Assembly: GCA_030144725.1 (NCBI GenBank)
Contig: JASKMD010000008.1
Location: forward strand, 17,078,863 to 17,142,862
DNA: 64,000 bases
Source: Haematococcus lacustris
Taxonomy: Eukaryota; Chlorophyta; Chlorophyceae; Chlamydomonadales; Haematococcaceae
Direction: 5' to 3'
Part shown: piece by piece, positions 12,200-23,244 of the stretch
How the letters are laid out: the number at the start of each line of letters is the position of its first letter
Position numbering within the stretch: position 1 is the stretch's first letter
Program-made: the position numbers and the translations under genes
Notes under the pieces: generated by a model
The model's input: the letters and a program-made list of their open reading frames with translations, nothing else
What the model was told of the DNA's origin: nothing
Databases searched by the model: none

Positions 12200-12715
12200 C
12201 AAGGCAGTTGAATGGCAGAGATGGTTGAGAGGGCTTGAGTGGTGGCATTAGCACTGCCATGTCTGGCACTGGCACTGGTAGGGTTTGAGTGGTGGCCCTG
12301 GCACTCCATGGGGATGCTGTCAGTGCCCCAATACTTGCGTCTGCTTCTGCACCTAGCTGCCCAAGTCATGGGAATACAAGCGCTGAGGCAGCTTCCTGGT
12401 TGCTTCTCCCTCGTACCCATAAGGTTCCCCTGATGGAGAAACGAGCATGCTGGGCGATCACCGCGATCAGCCCTTTAACTCGCGATCACCGCGACCAGCC
12501 CTTCAACTCTTACCTTCAATCACTTTTCAAATTACCAGCCCGTCAACTCCTGAACCCCACAACCCTCATGCTACACCGAAATAAAGCATGAGTTGGAATC
12601 GAACCAGGCTGCGAGCTCATCATTGTAAAGGCTACCGACAGTGTGCCTAATGCCCACTTCAGCTCAGCCTTCTGGTGTGTGTGCCTGTGCCAGTGCCTGT
12701 GCCTGCGCCACACAC
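12200..12715. other. Intergenic, likely holds the NTAN1 first exon
   Basis: No separate gene is seen. The missing NTAN1 start and promoter should be here. Positions 12450-12510 contain a short direct repeat (CGATCACCGCGA). Confidence 0.5.
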
Positions 12716-12735
12716 ATCCCCTTTGTTAGGGGTTC
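12716..12735 (-). other. Hairpin downstream of Fanzor A stop (candidate guide-RNA element)
   Basis: On the minus strand CCCCTAACAAAGGGG forms a 5-bp stem with a 5-nt loop, followed by GATGTGTGTG. The same hairpin and following bases occur after the stop of locus G (58773-58797). The position, about 45 nt past the stop, fits the 3' guide-RNA region of TnpB-type loci. Confidence 0.5.
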
Positions 12736-12775
12736 ATTGTTTTTGTTTGTTGGGATTGTCTTGAGCTGTAGCTGG

Positions 12776-14083
12776 CTATTGCTGCAGCTTGCGCTGCCAC
12801 TTGAGCCACAGGGGCTTGTCGGCTATCTCCACCCACTCCTGGCCTGGCTGGCCTGGCTTTGGCATGGCTGGGCGGTTTGTCCAGTAGCACAGCTCAGTGG
12901 GGCGAGGCCCTGGGCCGACTGCACAGCGGCGGATGTTCAGCGCGGCTGACACGTCCCGGTCATAGAACCTGCACATGGGTGTGGGCGATGTATGACGTCA
13001 ATTCATGTGTCATGTCATGTGGGATATGCTCATGTCATGCACATGTGTAGGGTTGGTACCAGCCCGTCAGGAGTAGACACAGCAGCTGTCAGCAGCGGTC
13101 TGTGCTTACCTGGTGATGTTGTTGATGCTTGTTAAGCACATCAGGCCCCGGACTTGGGAACGCTTTGCCATGCTTTTCACTGGCCGCAGCCACCTGCATG
13201 GACACATGGGGCAATGCACATCTGTAAGATGTCTCATCTTGACCCTACCTAGTCACCCTGACTCCACCACCTCCCAACACTGCCAACAACCCCCTATCCT
13301 CAACCCCCTCACCTGAAGGACTCAGGCGGCGTGTCAAGGAGGGTCTCACTGGGGGTGTTGTCGGCTGAGCTGACCCGGCTGGTTCGGAACTCATCCACCA
13401 GCACCACACGCTCTGGCCTGAACTGCTTCACTGCCTCCTTCTGCATCTGGCTGACAGGGACACCCCTGCAGCCAATGGTGCCGCTGCCATTGAAGCCAGC
13501 TGCCCCGTAGGCCAGGGCCAGGATGCGGTCCGGCCACAGCTTCTTTGCCTGCTTGTTGACCTGCAGCCACATATAGCAAGACACAGTGGCACACATGTGT
13601 AAGGTCAGGTATAGCAGCAGCAACGGAGGCAACAACAGCAGCAGCTGGTCAGGCTGACTAGCTCGTGGGTTAAGGTTATTGGGCCTTACCTTGGCCCAGA
13701 ACGAAGCCACCACGCGCTTCTTGCCACAGTACAGCCTGAACCTGGCGTTGGCCCAGCGCTTCTTCGAGACCTCGGCCCACATGGCGTCGTACGTCTCCAG
13801 GACGGTGTCGGCGAACCGCCGGTACGAGGCCAGCGAGCTGGGCTTGCTGCTGACCTTTGACAGGGCTGTGAGCTGCGGCTTCACCTTGGCTAGCCAGATC
13901 TTCGTAGCCTGGGCCTGCCGCGTGATGCCGCTGTCCCGGTCCCGGTACTGCCCGGCGGTTAGCGTCCAGTGGCGCACTGACACCACTGAGCCGTCGGCGC
14001 TGCGCTCCTCGTGCGCCACCGTGGCCATATTCGTCTTGCCCGGGTCCACGCCCAGCCACTCCGCGTGGAGGTGGGCCAGCGCG
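12776..14083 (-). CDS. Fanzor (eukaryotic TnpB-like) nuclease, locus A, N-terminus missing
   Basis: RNA-guided nuclease family related to TnpB. All three RuvC acidic motifs are present: GVDPGKTNM (RuvC-I Asp, near 14045), RVVLVDEFRTSRVSS (RuvC-II Glu, near 13390) and FYDRDVSAALNIRR (RuvC-III Asp, near 12960). GT-AG introns are inferred at about 13689-13562 (AK|VNKQAKK), 13311-13198 (SF|RWLRPVK) and 13110-12969 (ITR|FYDRDV). Phases agree, so the reading is continuous from RuvC-I to the stop. Between RuvC-II and RuvC-III the zinc ribbon is reduced to QVRGLMC, with no second CxxC pair visible. The N-terminal nucleic-acid-binding half is absent: similarity to locus G stops at about 14083, where a repeat begins. 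Probably inactive by truncation. Confidence 0.85.
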
Positions 14084-14108
14084 CCAGCCCGTTAGGAGTA
14101 GACACAGC
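14084..14108. repeat. 25-nt direct repeat bordering Fanzor A
   Basis: Matches 13059-13083 (inside the last Fanzor A intron) at 24 of 25 positions, same orientation. It marks the point where Fanzor A homology ends. Confidence 0.85.
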
Positions 14109-14448
14109 TAAGCCTACGCTCCGCGGCCTCTGGCTGAGGTCTCGGGCTGTTACGCGCTCGGACCTCGGCCTCGCGTCTTTAGGCGGGCTTAACACTCCAT
14201 GTTTGCCAACTATCTACTACATAAACCAAGAGGTCGACTGTTAAGTTTCAAGCTATGGTGACATTCTAGCCATAGTTGTGCATGTGTTTATACAGCCCGT
14301 GCCTTGTACTATGTGCATGTTGCCGCTACATGTTGTGCTTAGGGATTGTCCTACCTACGTAGATCTACGTAGATGTAACGTGAGATGCAATGGTTAGGCT
14401 AGATATAGGAAGCCAATCTAACGTTAGATTCCATAATTTGCCGCAGGC

Positions 14449-14580
14449 GTGCCTGACCAGGTACGCGGCTTGGCAGCAGCAGGCGTGCCTGACCAGGTAC
14501 GTGGGTTGGCGTTATACCCCAGCCGCAATCGTGCCTGACCAGGTACGCTGTTTGGCTTAACACTGCAGGCGTGCCAGGTA
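14449..14580. repeat. Cluster of near-palindromic GTGCCTGACCAGGTAC motifs
   Basis: Three identical 16-nt copies at 14449-14464, 14485-14500 and 14531-14546, then a partial copy at 14566-14580 (GCGTGCCAGGTA). Each has the form GTnCCTGnnCAGGnAC. No gene covers them. They lie beyond the 3' end of the unrecognised minus-strand gene. Confidence 0.85.
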
Positions 14581-14937
14581 TGGGCCCTGAGTTAATGCGC
14601 CTGTGGTTCCAATTTAAGTTCCATATTTCTTTACACCATGCTACTGACATTGCGGTGTCAGTACGCATTAGCCATGCCTCTTTGTCAAGTAGCAACACTG
14701 CACCGTATTCAACATGGATGCACATGTATCCCATTTTAGCATGTCCTGATCTCTGCATCTCTATACCCAAACAACATGTGCACTCGAGCTGCACAGGCAA
14801 TAGTAGCATCGTCGTTGGCATACAACATTGACATGCTGGTACTTCCATGCTGAATAGCATAGGGAAAGTGGTAGTCTGAGTTGTGCAGAAGCAATGTAAG
14901 CGCTCAGTCATGCAGCCGTCATGCTTGTGGATGATCA

Positions 14938-17721
14938 CGCACTTGTGTTGCAGGACGTGTACAAAGTGGTGGTGCCCCAGGTCACGCGAGAGGGGGCATT
15001 GGTTGCGCCTTTTGACTTGAGTTGCTGACGCAGAAAAGCCCGGATCTTGGTGGGTGCTGTGTCAATGTCCTTGCTGATAAGGACCTTGATGTGGTGCTTC
15101 TGATACTTTTTAACCGATGCACGTACTGAGCTGTCGTACTCAAGGTACAAGGTGGGCCTGTCGAACAACACATATGACATGTGTTGGGAGGGCAAAGCTC
15201 ATTGAAACACATGTACGACAAGGGGTTGGTAGATGTACTCACTCTGGTACTGGATCTATTTGGGAGGGTGAGGTTGAATCATCACTGTCATCGTCCAAGA
15301 CCTCCTGTGAAGCAAGAGTTGAGCTGAACTGGATTGTAGGGGATGTGGGAATAGGAGATGGGGACAGCACAGCAGAATGGTTGTGACTGATTGTTAGGTC
15401 ATGTGAAAGACACAACGCACTGGGAGCGGTGGGCGAGCGAGGATGTTGCGACGGGGGATGATGTCAGCATCTTCAGAATCAGAGTGGCGGTTGTTGCTTG
15501 CGCTCAGTGGTTCCTGAACATGTTGTTTAACACGAGCATGTGAGAGACTGTGGCCAATTGTGCTTGATTCTGAAGCACTCACAGAGTCGGTGTCAGAGTC
15601 TACGTCAATGACGTCTTTAGGAGGGACCTGAATGGCAAAGACGAGGAGTTACAGTGCATGCAGTATGTAGCATGAAGTTTGGCAAAGTCATTGTGCACTG
15701 CATGTAGTGATGGTGGCATGGGTTGGAGGAAGAGTGGCTCACCTGTCGCACTAGCGGCACATTGGGCAGTAGGTGTCGTCGTTGAGGTGCCTCAACATCT
15801 GGGCGCTGCAAAATGTGGACCACACAGTAATGAGCACCATATGTTAGTGGTGTGACACTGTTAAGGCACTAACTGGTGGGTACCATCACTACCATACCTG
15901 GTTACCAGGTGCATGGGTGTTTGGCATGCTGCCTGTACGTTGTCGCACGCTACGTACATTAGAGTCCAGTGTTGGTGGGTCCTACATGACGACAATGGAG
16001 CACAATGAATACAGAGTTGAGTGGGTTGTGGAGTTGAAACATTCAGCATGCATGATAGCTGGTGTGTCCTAGGAGGACAGTGGCTTACAAGTCTTGGAGA
16101 CCCCATGTTTGGCTGCAGGCGGCGACGTACAGGTACGTCCACATATGTTGGCTGTGAGCAATGAAGCACATGTGGACAATTCCACTGTTGTTGCAACAAT
16201 TAGGCACACGTTTCATACACATGCCAGAAGTACATGCAATGCAGCATTTACATATTGTGCAGTGTGATGAAATCATAGCATTGACCCATCAGTGATGTGC
16301 GTGTTGCACCAGGTAGGTAGTGTGGCAGTGTGAATGTAATGATGACTTGTGCAATTGTGGTGATGTAGTGTCAATGCTCACCTCCACCTCAACAGGATCC
16401 TCATCGTCCATGCGGAAAGGAGTAGGACGGTTGTAACGAACACCAGAAGGTGAAGAGCGTACATCCTTCATGGCTCAAGACATCATGGCAGGCAGCATGG
16501 TGTGGAATTCCATGCAACTAGTGTTGCACAGGCCCAAGGGCTCGTGTGCATCAGTGATTGTGGACAACGGCAGGGTGCCTCACAACATATGAGGGATGCA
16601 GTCATGGCAGGCATGTCATGGCATGGTGTCAGTAGACTGTGTGGTCCAACAGAGTGGTGAACACACCTGATGAATAGGATGATCACGGGTGGCCTTGTCA
16701 GATGTGCGAACACCCTGTGGCTTGGAGATGGGTGTGTGCTGCAAGGTCAACACAACATGCGCCCGTCATGTTAATGCATGGCATGTTGGGCATGTTACAA
16801 GGCATTGGGTACGGCGCACCATGGCATGATGGGAAGGTGAGTTTTCAGGAGCAGGTCCGCTGCTGGGCATCATGTCCCCTGCGGACGTGGCATAGGACGT
16901 GGTTGTGCAAGAGTATCAACATGATCCATAGAGCATGCACATATGTTTGGCAATTGTAGCGTTGGTGCACACAAATGGCATGTGCATACGGTGGCTGCAT
17001 AAGGGTGCATGGGACATACCAATTGCAGCGCTCGTCTTCATAGTGTTCAGCATGACAGCGCTGCAGGATCCATTCAGCTGCAGCATGGCCTCCAAAGGAG
17101 CTTGGAACCAGCACACGAGCATGGCGACGTCGTACAATTTGGGGCCGTTATTGCCCACGAGCCCGATCCACGCGTCCATGGCTTCCTGCGGCACCAACAT
17201 TACAACGTGAGACGTATGAACAGCGCGCAAAAGTGTGCGCGTCTGCTGCCAATGCATTTACGCATGTTACCGGTGCGCGGCTCACCTTGTGCGTGCTGAC
17301 ACGGAGAGTGAGAGGTGCAATTGTTGCGACGCGCTTGAGCGCCGCTGTTTGCTGGATGACGTACAAGGACGACCCTGTACAAGCGCAGCGAAACCTTAGA
17401 ATGATGTGTGTGTATGTGCGTGCCTCGAGGCATGGCATTGCGAGGCGTCGGACATGTTGAGGGTGGGCTCCTACCTTGCATTGGGCGGTCTGCCTTGCGA
17501 GAATCCTTCCATTCTTGGTCGAAGGCCTTAGATTGCTGGCATTTGACGTCGAGTGCGTCCCGGGTGATTGGCACACGCGGGTGGATGTCTTCGTAGCGAT
17601 GAGCGCCTCGGTTGAGCAATTGCCATGTTGGCTCGCTCATGTTTGTCATGCTCGTGGATGTTGCAGGGGTCGGAGCTTGCTCATTGGAGGAACGCACGAA
17701 CGCAAGCCAATCGGTGTGCAT
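14938..17721 (-). CDS. Unrecognised gene with many small exons
   Basis: No family recognised. A likely first exon (17721-17475) includes MSEPTWQLLNRGAHRYED and KAFDQEWKDSRKADRP. GT-AG introns in consistent phase lead to 17374-17286 (SSLYVIQQTAALKRVAT) and 17185-17020 (MDAWIGLVGNNGPKLYD). Smaller exons downstream are probable: near 16730-16670 (TPISKPQGVRTSDKATRD), 16470-16385 (SGVRYNRPTPFRMDDEDP), 16160-16090 (VDVPVRRRLQPNMG), 15980-15900, 15810-15740 (PDVEAPQRRHLLPN), 15630-15400 (acidic and Ser-rich), 15310-15245 and 15190-14960 (YDSSVRASVKKYQKHHIK). Several small exons share a basic/Pro pattern, as if duplicated. The start Met is one of three in-frame choices. It is divergent from the gene at 17991 with about 270 bp between. 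Could be a transposon-borne gene. Confidence 0.45.
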
Positions 17722-17990
17722 TGGTGAGGAGTGGGAGCGCTGTTTGTGGCAAACTCCGGGCTCGAGGCTACTGATATCCCCTAAGGCTCAACCGCTACAA
17801 CCGACGTTTTGTGTGACATGGCACACGTGTCTGACCTGTATGACCGGTGCGTACTCCACGCGCAGCGTTTGCGCATTCACCTACCTGCACACAACGTTGA
17901 AAAGTGATTTTTGACCGTTTGAAATAGGGCACGACTCCGCTACATCGTGTTCCATCCCGCAGTACGATAAGCAGCCGCGCCTTTGCAAAG
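17722..17990. promoter_or_regulatory. Putative shared divergent promoter region
   Basis: The 269-bp gap between the divergent starts at 17721 (-) and 17991 (+). No specific motif identified; called only from gene layout. Confidence 0.35.
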
Positions 17991-19510
17991 ATGGATCCTG
18001 CGCCAGACCAGACCACGCAGCCGCATGTTCAGCAAGACCAGCAAATGAGCTTAGGACACTTGGAAGTGGAGCAGGCCACGGAGCATGAGATGGAGCATCA
18101 GGCCCAACAGTCTGGGGAGCAGCAAGCGGAGCAGCAGGATGTGCAACAGCAACAGGGACAGCAATGGCAACATGATAAGGTGGAGAAGGTGCCAGACGAG
18201 TTTGACCCATCTTACATAAAGAAGGTACAAGCAACACAGGGCAAGAACCTCATGCGTCTAGGAGATAATCTATTAACTTGGTTGCTTGCAGTTTGCCTCG
18301 CATGTTGAACGTGCGCACTCTCCCTTTGGCATGCTAGGGACCTATGCGGTGAGCTTCTCACAGGTACCTTGTNNNNNNNNNNNNNNNNNNNNNNNNNNNN
18401 NNNNNNNNNNNNNNNNNNNNNNNNNNNNNNNNNNNNNNNNNNNNNNNNNNNNNNNNNNNNNNNNNNNNNNNNNNNNNNNNNNNNNNNNNNNNNNNNNNNN
18501 NNNNNNNNNNNNNNNNNNNNNNNNNNNNNNNNNNNNNNNNNNNNNNNNNNNNNNNNNNNNNNNNNNNNNNNNNNNNNNNNNNNNNNNNNNNNNNNNNNNN
18601 NNNNNNNNNNNNNNNNNNNNNNNNNNNNNNNNNNNNNNNNNNNNNNNNNNNNNNNNNNNNNNNNNNNNNNNNNNNNNNNNNNNNNNNNNNNNNNNNNNNN
18701 NNNNNNNNNNNNNNNNNNNNNNNNNNNNNNNNNNNNNNNNNNNNNNNNNNNNNNNNNNNNNNNNNNNNNNNNNNNNNNNNNNNNNNNNNNNNNNNNNNNN
18801 NNNNNNNNNNNNNNNNNNNNNNNNNNNNNNNNNNNNNNNNNNNNNNNNNNNNNNNNNNNNNNNNNNNNNNNNAAATGAGTACCAGGCCACAGCGCATGCT
18901 TACCATGTGACAGGGCTATGCAGCAGCGGCAGGAGCCACCACACTCCTGCTGCAGCCCTTGCTGTCAATCACATTGCACAACCATGGTGTGGCGGGGTGT
19001 ATGCCACAGCTGCCATCGACAGCATAGCTGCAGAACTATGAGCCATGAGCCATGCGGGTTTGTTGCAGAGGTACTGGGAGACATGCCCTTGCATGGGGAG
19101 CTGGCCGCCAGGGCATGCCTCAACACTGAGCTGACTGATGTGCATCTCGTCACTGATGAAGGTGAGTGGCTTGCATGGTCAATGGTAGCTCTTGGTGTGC
19201 TCTTGACGACTTCGGTGAGTTGCATGGGGTTATTGCCATCGTGCCAGATTTCGACAGCATGGTCCTGATCTTGAAAGCCCTAGCCCAGGAGCTAGCTTCA
19301 AGGCAGGACGCCGATGACAACTACTGCAGCACGGTGCTTCTCGCAGGCAAACGCCTTGTCGCGCTGCTAGACACCGAGCTCAAGGGAGTGAGCGTGTTCG
19401 TATGCGGATCGTCCAAGAGCAACCGTCGCGAGGCTGTCGAGACAGCCCATAAACTTCGTAGCATTTTTTGCATGTCATACTCCCTAGGCAATGAACTGAT
19501 TAGGCAATGA
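17991..19510 (+). CDS. Unrecognised Gln-rich gene, interrupted by assembly gap
   Basis: The first exon starts MDPAPDQTTQ and is Gln/Glu-rich to about residue 65, then PDEFDPSYIKK; the donor at about 18222 splices to FASHVERAHSPFGMLGTYA (18291-18349). The next part is lost in the 500-N gap. After the gap, an exon near 19070-19160 (LGDMPLHGELAARACLN, ending TDE) joins in phase to the exon from about 19247 (DFDSMVLILKALAQELASR, LLAGKRLVALLDTELK) ending at a stop at 19510. That pre- and post-gap exons form one gene is inference from orientation. No domain recognised. It converges on RAD1 with about 50 bp between stops. Confidence 0.45.
18373..18872. other. Assembly gap, 500 N
   Basis: Exactly 500 undetermined bases, which suggests a scaffold gap of nominal rather than measured length. 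Confidence 1.
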
Positions 19511-19560
19511 GCAAGCTAATTGTTCATGACTATGTTTCTGCCGTGTTGCCATGCCGGGGA

Positions 19561-22500
19561 CTACTCCACACCCTCGACCAGGGGCACCATGACGAAAGTG
19601 ACTACGGCGGTGCCTCCATCTTCAAAGCCCCTCTGCGAGTCTAAATAGGCACCCACTTGCCCCTCGGCATGCTGTCCTGTCCCTGCCGCCACGCGACCCG
19701 CTTGGCCTGGCGCAAACCCCAAGCTGTGAGCGAAAGAGTGAGCGAGGCCGGTCGCAGTACCAGGTCCCCCGCCTTGTGCACTCGCGCCTTGCATGCTGAC
19801 CATGTGCGTGACTTTGAGCAGCCCGTTGGCATCAATACTAACCTGCAGTGACAGGCAGGAGTTCAGCCAGCATGGGAAGCAGTCTAGAAGAGGTGTGCTT
19901 GGACAGGCCCACCCAGGTCATGCTGGTGCCGTCATGCTCTATGACAGCATGCCTGGTCTGGGCAATGCCTGGTCTGGGCATGTCTGGTCTGGGCATGCCT
20001 GCTCTGGGCAAGTCTGAGCCCAGCTTGACACCACATGAATCAGGGAACCCTTCAGCGCGGTGCAAGGCAAGCTAGCGAGGTGAGTGACACACCACATGCA
20101 GTGCCTTGGGATGCACATGCTGCATGGGTGGGATGTGTGTGCAGTGCATGGTGGGATAGTGGCAGTCAGAGGGTTAGGGCAGGCTAGGGTGCCACCTTGG
20201 TTGAGCAGCTGCCCGGTTCTTTTGCTGGCGACAGCGAGCAGAAAGCCGCCCGCATGGATTTGTACCTGCACAGGAGCCGAGCCCCGGCAGGCAGTGAGGC
20301 TGCTGGCACCTGATCTTGGATGAGCGACAGCTGAGAAGCAGCTCCACCAGCTGCTCAGCTCACCTCTTGTAAAGCTGCCTTAGACCTGTCTGACAGCTGC
20401 CAGGCCTGAGATCAAATGTGAAATGGGCAGTAGCATGCAGCATGGTGCTACACCCCCTGAGCGCTGCTAGGAAACGCTACCAGCGGAGACGCCAGGCAGC
20501 TGCTGGTCCTGGGCCAGGGGCGGCTGAGGCCACACCTGTAGCGCCAGCGCACATCAGCCCCAGGCACTGCCCCAGGCACCGCCAGGTAGGTGGGTGGTGG
20601 CGGCGTGACATGGAACCCTGACAGCTCTGACAGTGGCAGGTCAACCTGCGGGCAGGCGGCTGCGCGCCAAGCTGCAGCACAACCTGCAACCAGTACTGCC
20701 CCCTGCTCCCTGCCCCCTACCCCCTGCGCCCTGCTCCCAGCCCCATGCCTTGGACAATGGGAGGGATGATGGCCACCCTCCCCTTCTAGGGGTTTAGGAC
20801 TTTCTACAACGCACTTTGAAGCTGGTGAGGAGCCCTGCCCAGGTTTTGCCCCATGCACCCAATCGCAGTGCTTTGGTTCGTAGCAGTCCAGGCAGCACGA
20901 CAGTGGCAGCCCAGCTGGCATGGTTTGGTTCCTGGCGATACAGGCAGCCAAGCCTACAGCCAAGCTGGCATGGTAGACCCCCTGCTGTGCCACTCTTCAG
21001 TGCGCTGCCTGTCGGTGCGCCTGGCCCCCTCACCTCCAGGTCCCCTGCCACTCCCGCAGCAGACATGGCCAGGCGGGCATGGGGAGGGGCCCACATGGCT
21101 ATCTCAACGTCGCCTGCGGGCCACTCCAGGTCCTCCACCACCTCCTTCAGCAGCACACCTGGTTGGCAGAGGGAGGGGCCGGGTGTGAGGCAGGGCGGGG
21201 CGGGCGGGGCGGGGCGGGGCGGGGCGGGGCGGGGCGGGGCGGGGCGGGGCGGGGCGGGGCGGGGCGGGGCGGGGCGGGGCGGGGCGGGGCGGGGCGGGGC
21301 GGGGCGGGGCGGGGCGGGGCGGGGCGGGGCGGGGCGGGGCGGGGCGGGGCGGGGCGGGGCGGGGCGGGGCGGGGCGGGGCGGGGCGGGGCGGGGCGGGGC
21401 GGGGCGGGGCGGGGCGGGGCGGGGCGGGGCGGGGCGGGGCGGGGCGGGGCGGGGCGGGGCGGGGCGGGGCGGGGCGGGGCGGGGCGGGGCGGGGCGGGGC
21501 GGGGGCGGGGGCGGGGCGGGGCGGGGCGGGGCGGGGCGGGGCGGGGGCGGGGGCGGGGCGGGGCGGGGGGATCGCGGCGGCGCGGGCTGTTGATGCTAGC
21601 AGCGCTGCTCTGCTGTGTCCCTCCTCTTGAGCATGGCATTCACTGATGCCTCTGACCTTGGGCGAGGAAGTAGGAGCCCTGGCCCTCCCAATAGTCAGAC
21701 AGGTCACGGCTGCTAGGCAGCTCCACCGTCCCCAGCCGCGCAAAGCTGACGACCACCTTGCCTTCCACGTTGTCCTGCAGCCTGCACACATGGCAAAGGC
21801 GGGGCCAGAGATGAGCGTAAAGGGTGACAGAAAGGGCATAGCAGGGGTGAGGCTGACTGAAGCTGGGTAGAAGGATCAGGGGTAGGGGGTAGCCTAGGTG
21901 CTTCAGTGGTGACTCCGACGTAGAGCTTTGACCACCTAGTGTTGGTGTGGCTACTCCTGCTGCTAAGACCCATGCTGCTAATACTGCTGCGATAGCTGTG
22001 TCAGCTGTGGCTCTTGCACTGGGCTGCTTCACGCTGCCCAGGTACCACAGCATCAGATATGGCAGCACACAGGGTGGCCAGGGCGGCAGCTTGATGTCCC
22101 TGTTCAAATGGCTGACCAACCTAGGACAGGGCGCCTCACTCGAACACAACCTCGCCCTGAGGCCCAGGGTACAGCATTTGCAGCGGGGCATGTGTGGGGG
22201 CGGAGGCAAACATTGCCAGCGTGTCTAGGAGCAGGCTCAGCTGCACCCCAAGCATGGGCCCTGGGCCAGGCGGCAACACGAAGCGGGTGAACATCTGCAA
22301 GTGCATGCTACGCACACGTCCCACGCTGCCCAGGCTGACGCGAGTGAGCGCTGCGAAAGCTGCTAGCCTGCCTCGGCTTTGAAATGCACTGCGGCTTGCA
22401 GGGTTTTAGATTCGTCCTCCCAGCGCACGGTCATGCCGTCGCGGCTGAAGCTGATTGAGCACACCTACGAGGCGGCCTTTGCGCTACATCAATGGATCAA

Positions 22501-22611
22501 GCCGGATTGCAGCGACAGAACACGGTCGCCCACCTGCTTGCCGCCTGACTTCATCGCCTGAAGCACCTGCGCCATGCCCTTGACACCTTGGATGGTCAGA
22601 GAGGTAGTCAT
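19561..22611 (-). CDS. RAD1: RAD1, checkpoint clamp (9-1-1) subunit
   Basis: Subunit of the PCNA-like RAD9-RAD1-HUS1 DNA-damage clamp in the nucleus. First exon from ATG 22611: MTTSLTIQGVKGMAQVLQAM, donor after GGKQ; the next exon begins VCSISFSRDGMTVRWEDES, then LQAAVHFK (about 22465-22382). Then VLPPGPGPMLGVQLSLLLD with ALQMLYPGPQGEVVFE (about 22320-22140), LQDNVEGKVVVSFARLG (about 21790-21650), LLKEVVEDLEWPAGDVEIAMW (about 21160-21000), VDLPLSELSGFHV (near 20640), KSMRAAFCSL (near 20260) and the last exon VSIDANGLLKVTHMVSM to VVTFVMVPLVEGVE at 19561. The order matches RAD1 of animals and plants. The middle exon at 21790 is the least certain. A (GGGGC)n array sits in one intron. Confidence 0.87.
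21193..21567. repeat. (GGGGC)n array in RAD1 intron
   Basis: About 375 bp of GGGGC pentamers with a few one-base expansions near the right end. Reverse complement of the pentamer at 1-91 and 31472-34367. Open in all frames, but not coding. Confidence 0.97.
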
Positions 22612-22739
22612 GCCCAGGTCACGTCGCCTTTACAGGCCGGCTGCGTTTGTCCAAGGGATATCACCATGTCAGGACCATGGGCATTTTCTTATTTGGAGAT
22701 ATCTCAGGGACTCAGTAACACTGCGGCCATTACTGCAGC

Positions 22740-23189
22740 CAGTGATGGGTAATACAGGATACGTGTATCGATACCGATACGTATTTTTTTATAATACAAA
22801 AATACACGTATCGTATTAAAAAATACAAGTGCCGGCCGGCAAGTTGCGTGGGTGCCTTTGAAGCAGCTGCTGGTTGCTACCACAACTAGAGTCCGCGCAA
22901 AAGCCATGCCGTGCGGGGCTATAGCAATCGGCCTGCTCCCGGAGCAGTCGGTCGCATGTGTCGGTTTTACATGCAAGAACATCCGAGTTGGGAGGCCCTG
23001 ACTTTCCGCCGTCGCTGTCCTGCAAAGCCATCAAGGACAGCCTGCGGGACTGGCTGCGCTGCTCCTAGCTGCTCCTTTCTCGCGTGACATGTAGCCTCTG
23101 TATCGCTGTATTGTATCGATACAAGAAATACACGTTTTTCGTGTATTTTCTTGTATTTCCTGTATCGATACATGTATTACCCATCACTG
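22740..23189. mobile_element. hAT-type MITE, 450 bp, with 8-bp target duplication
   Basis: Ends are inverted copies of CAGTGATGGGTAATACA (left 22740, right ending 23189), with further complementarity through TATCGATAC. The flanking octamer ACTGCAGC is repeated exactly at 22732-22739 and 23190-23197. CAG-type termini plus an 8-bp duplication are diagnostic of hAT superfamily insertions. The interior is AT-rich near the ends, with GTATCGATAC palindromes, and has no transposase. It sits 128 bp upstream of the RAD1 start codon. Confidence 0.93.
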
Positions 23190-23244
23190 ACTGCAGCACA
23201 CACCAAAGCCTGCAAACTCGAAGCCCGCAGCCCCCGTGCTTGCA

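Noticed and set aside
20794..21839. GRGGA/APPRP repeat frames
   Set aside because: Translation of the (GGGGC)n array in a RAD1 intron; only the short flanking exon segments are coding.
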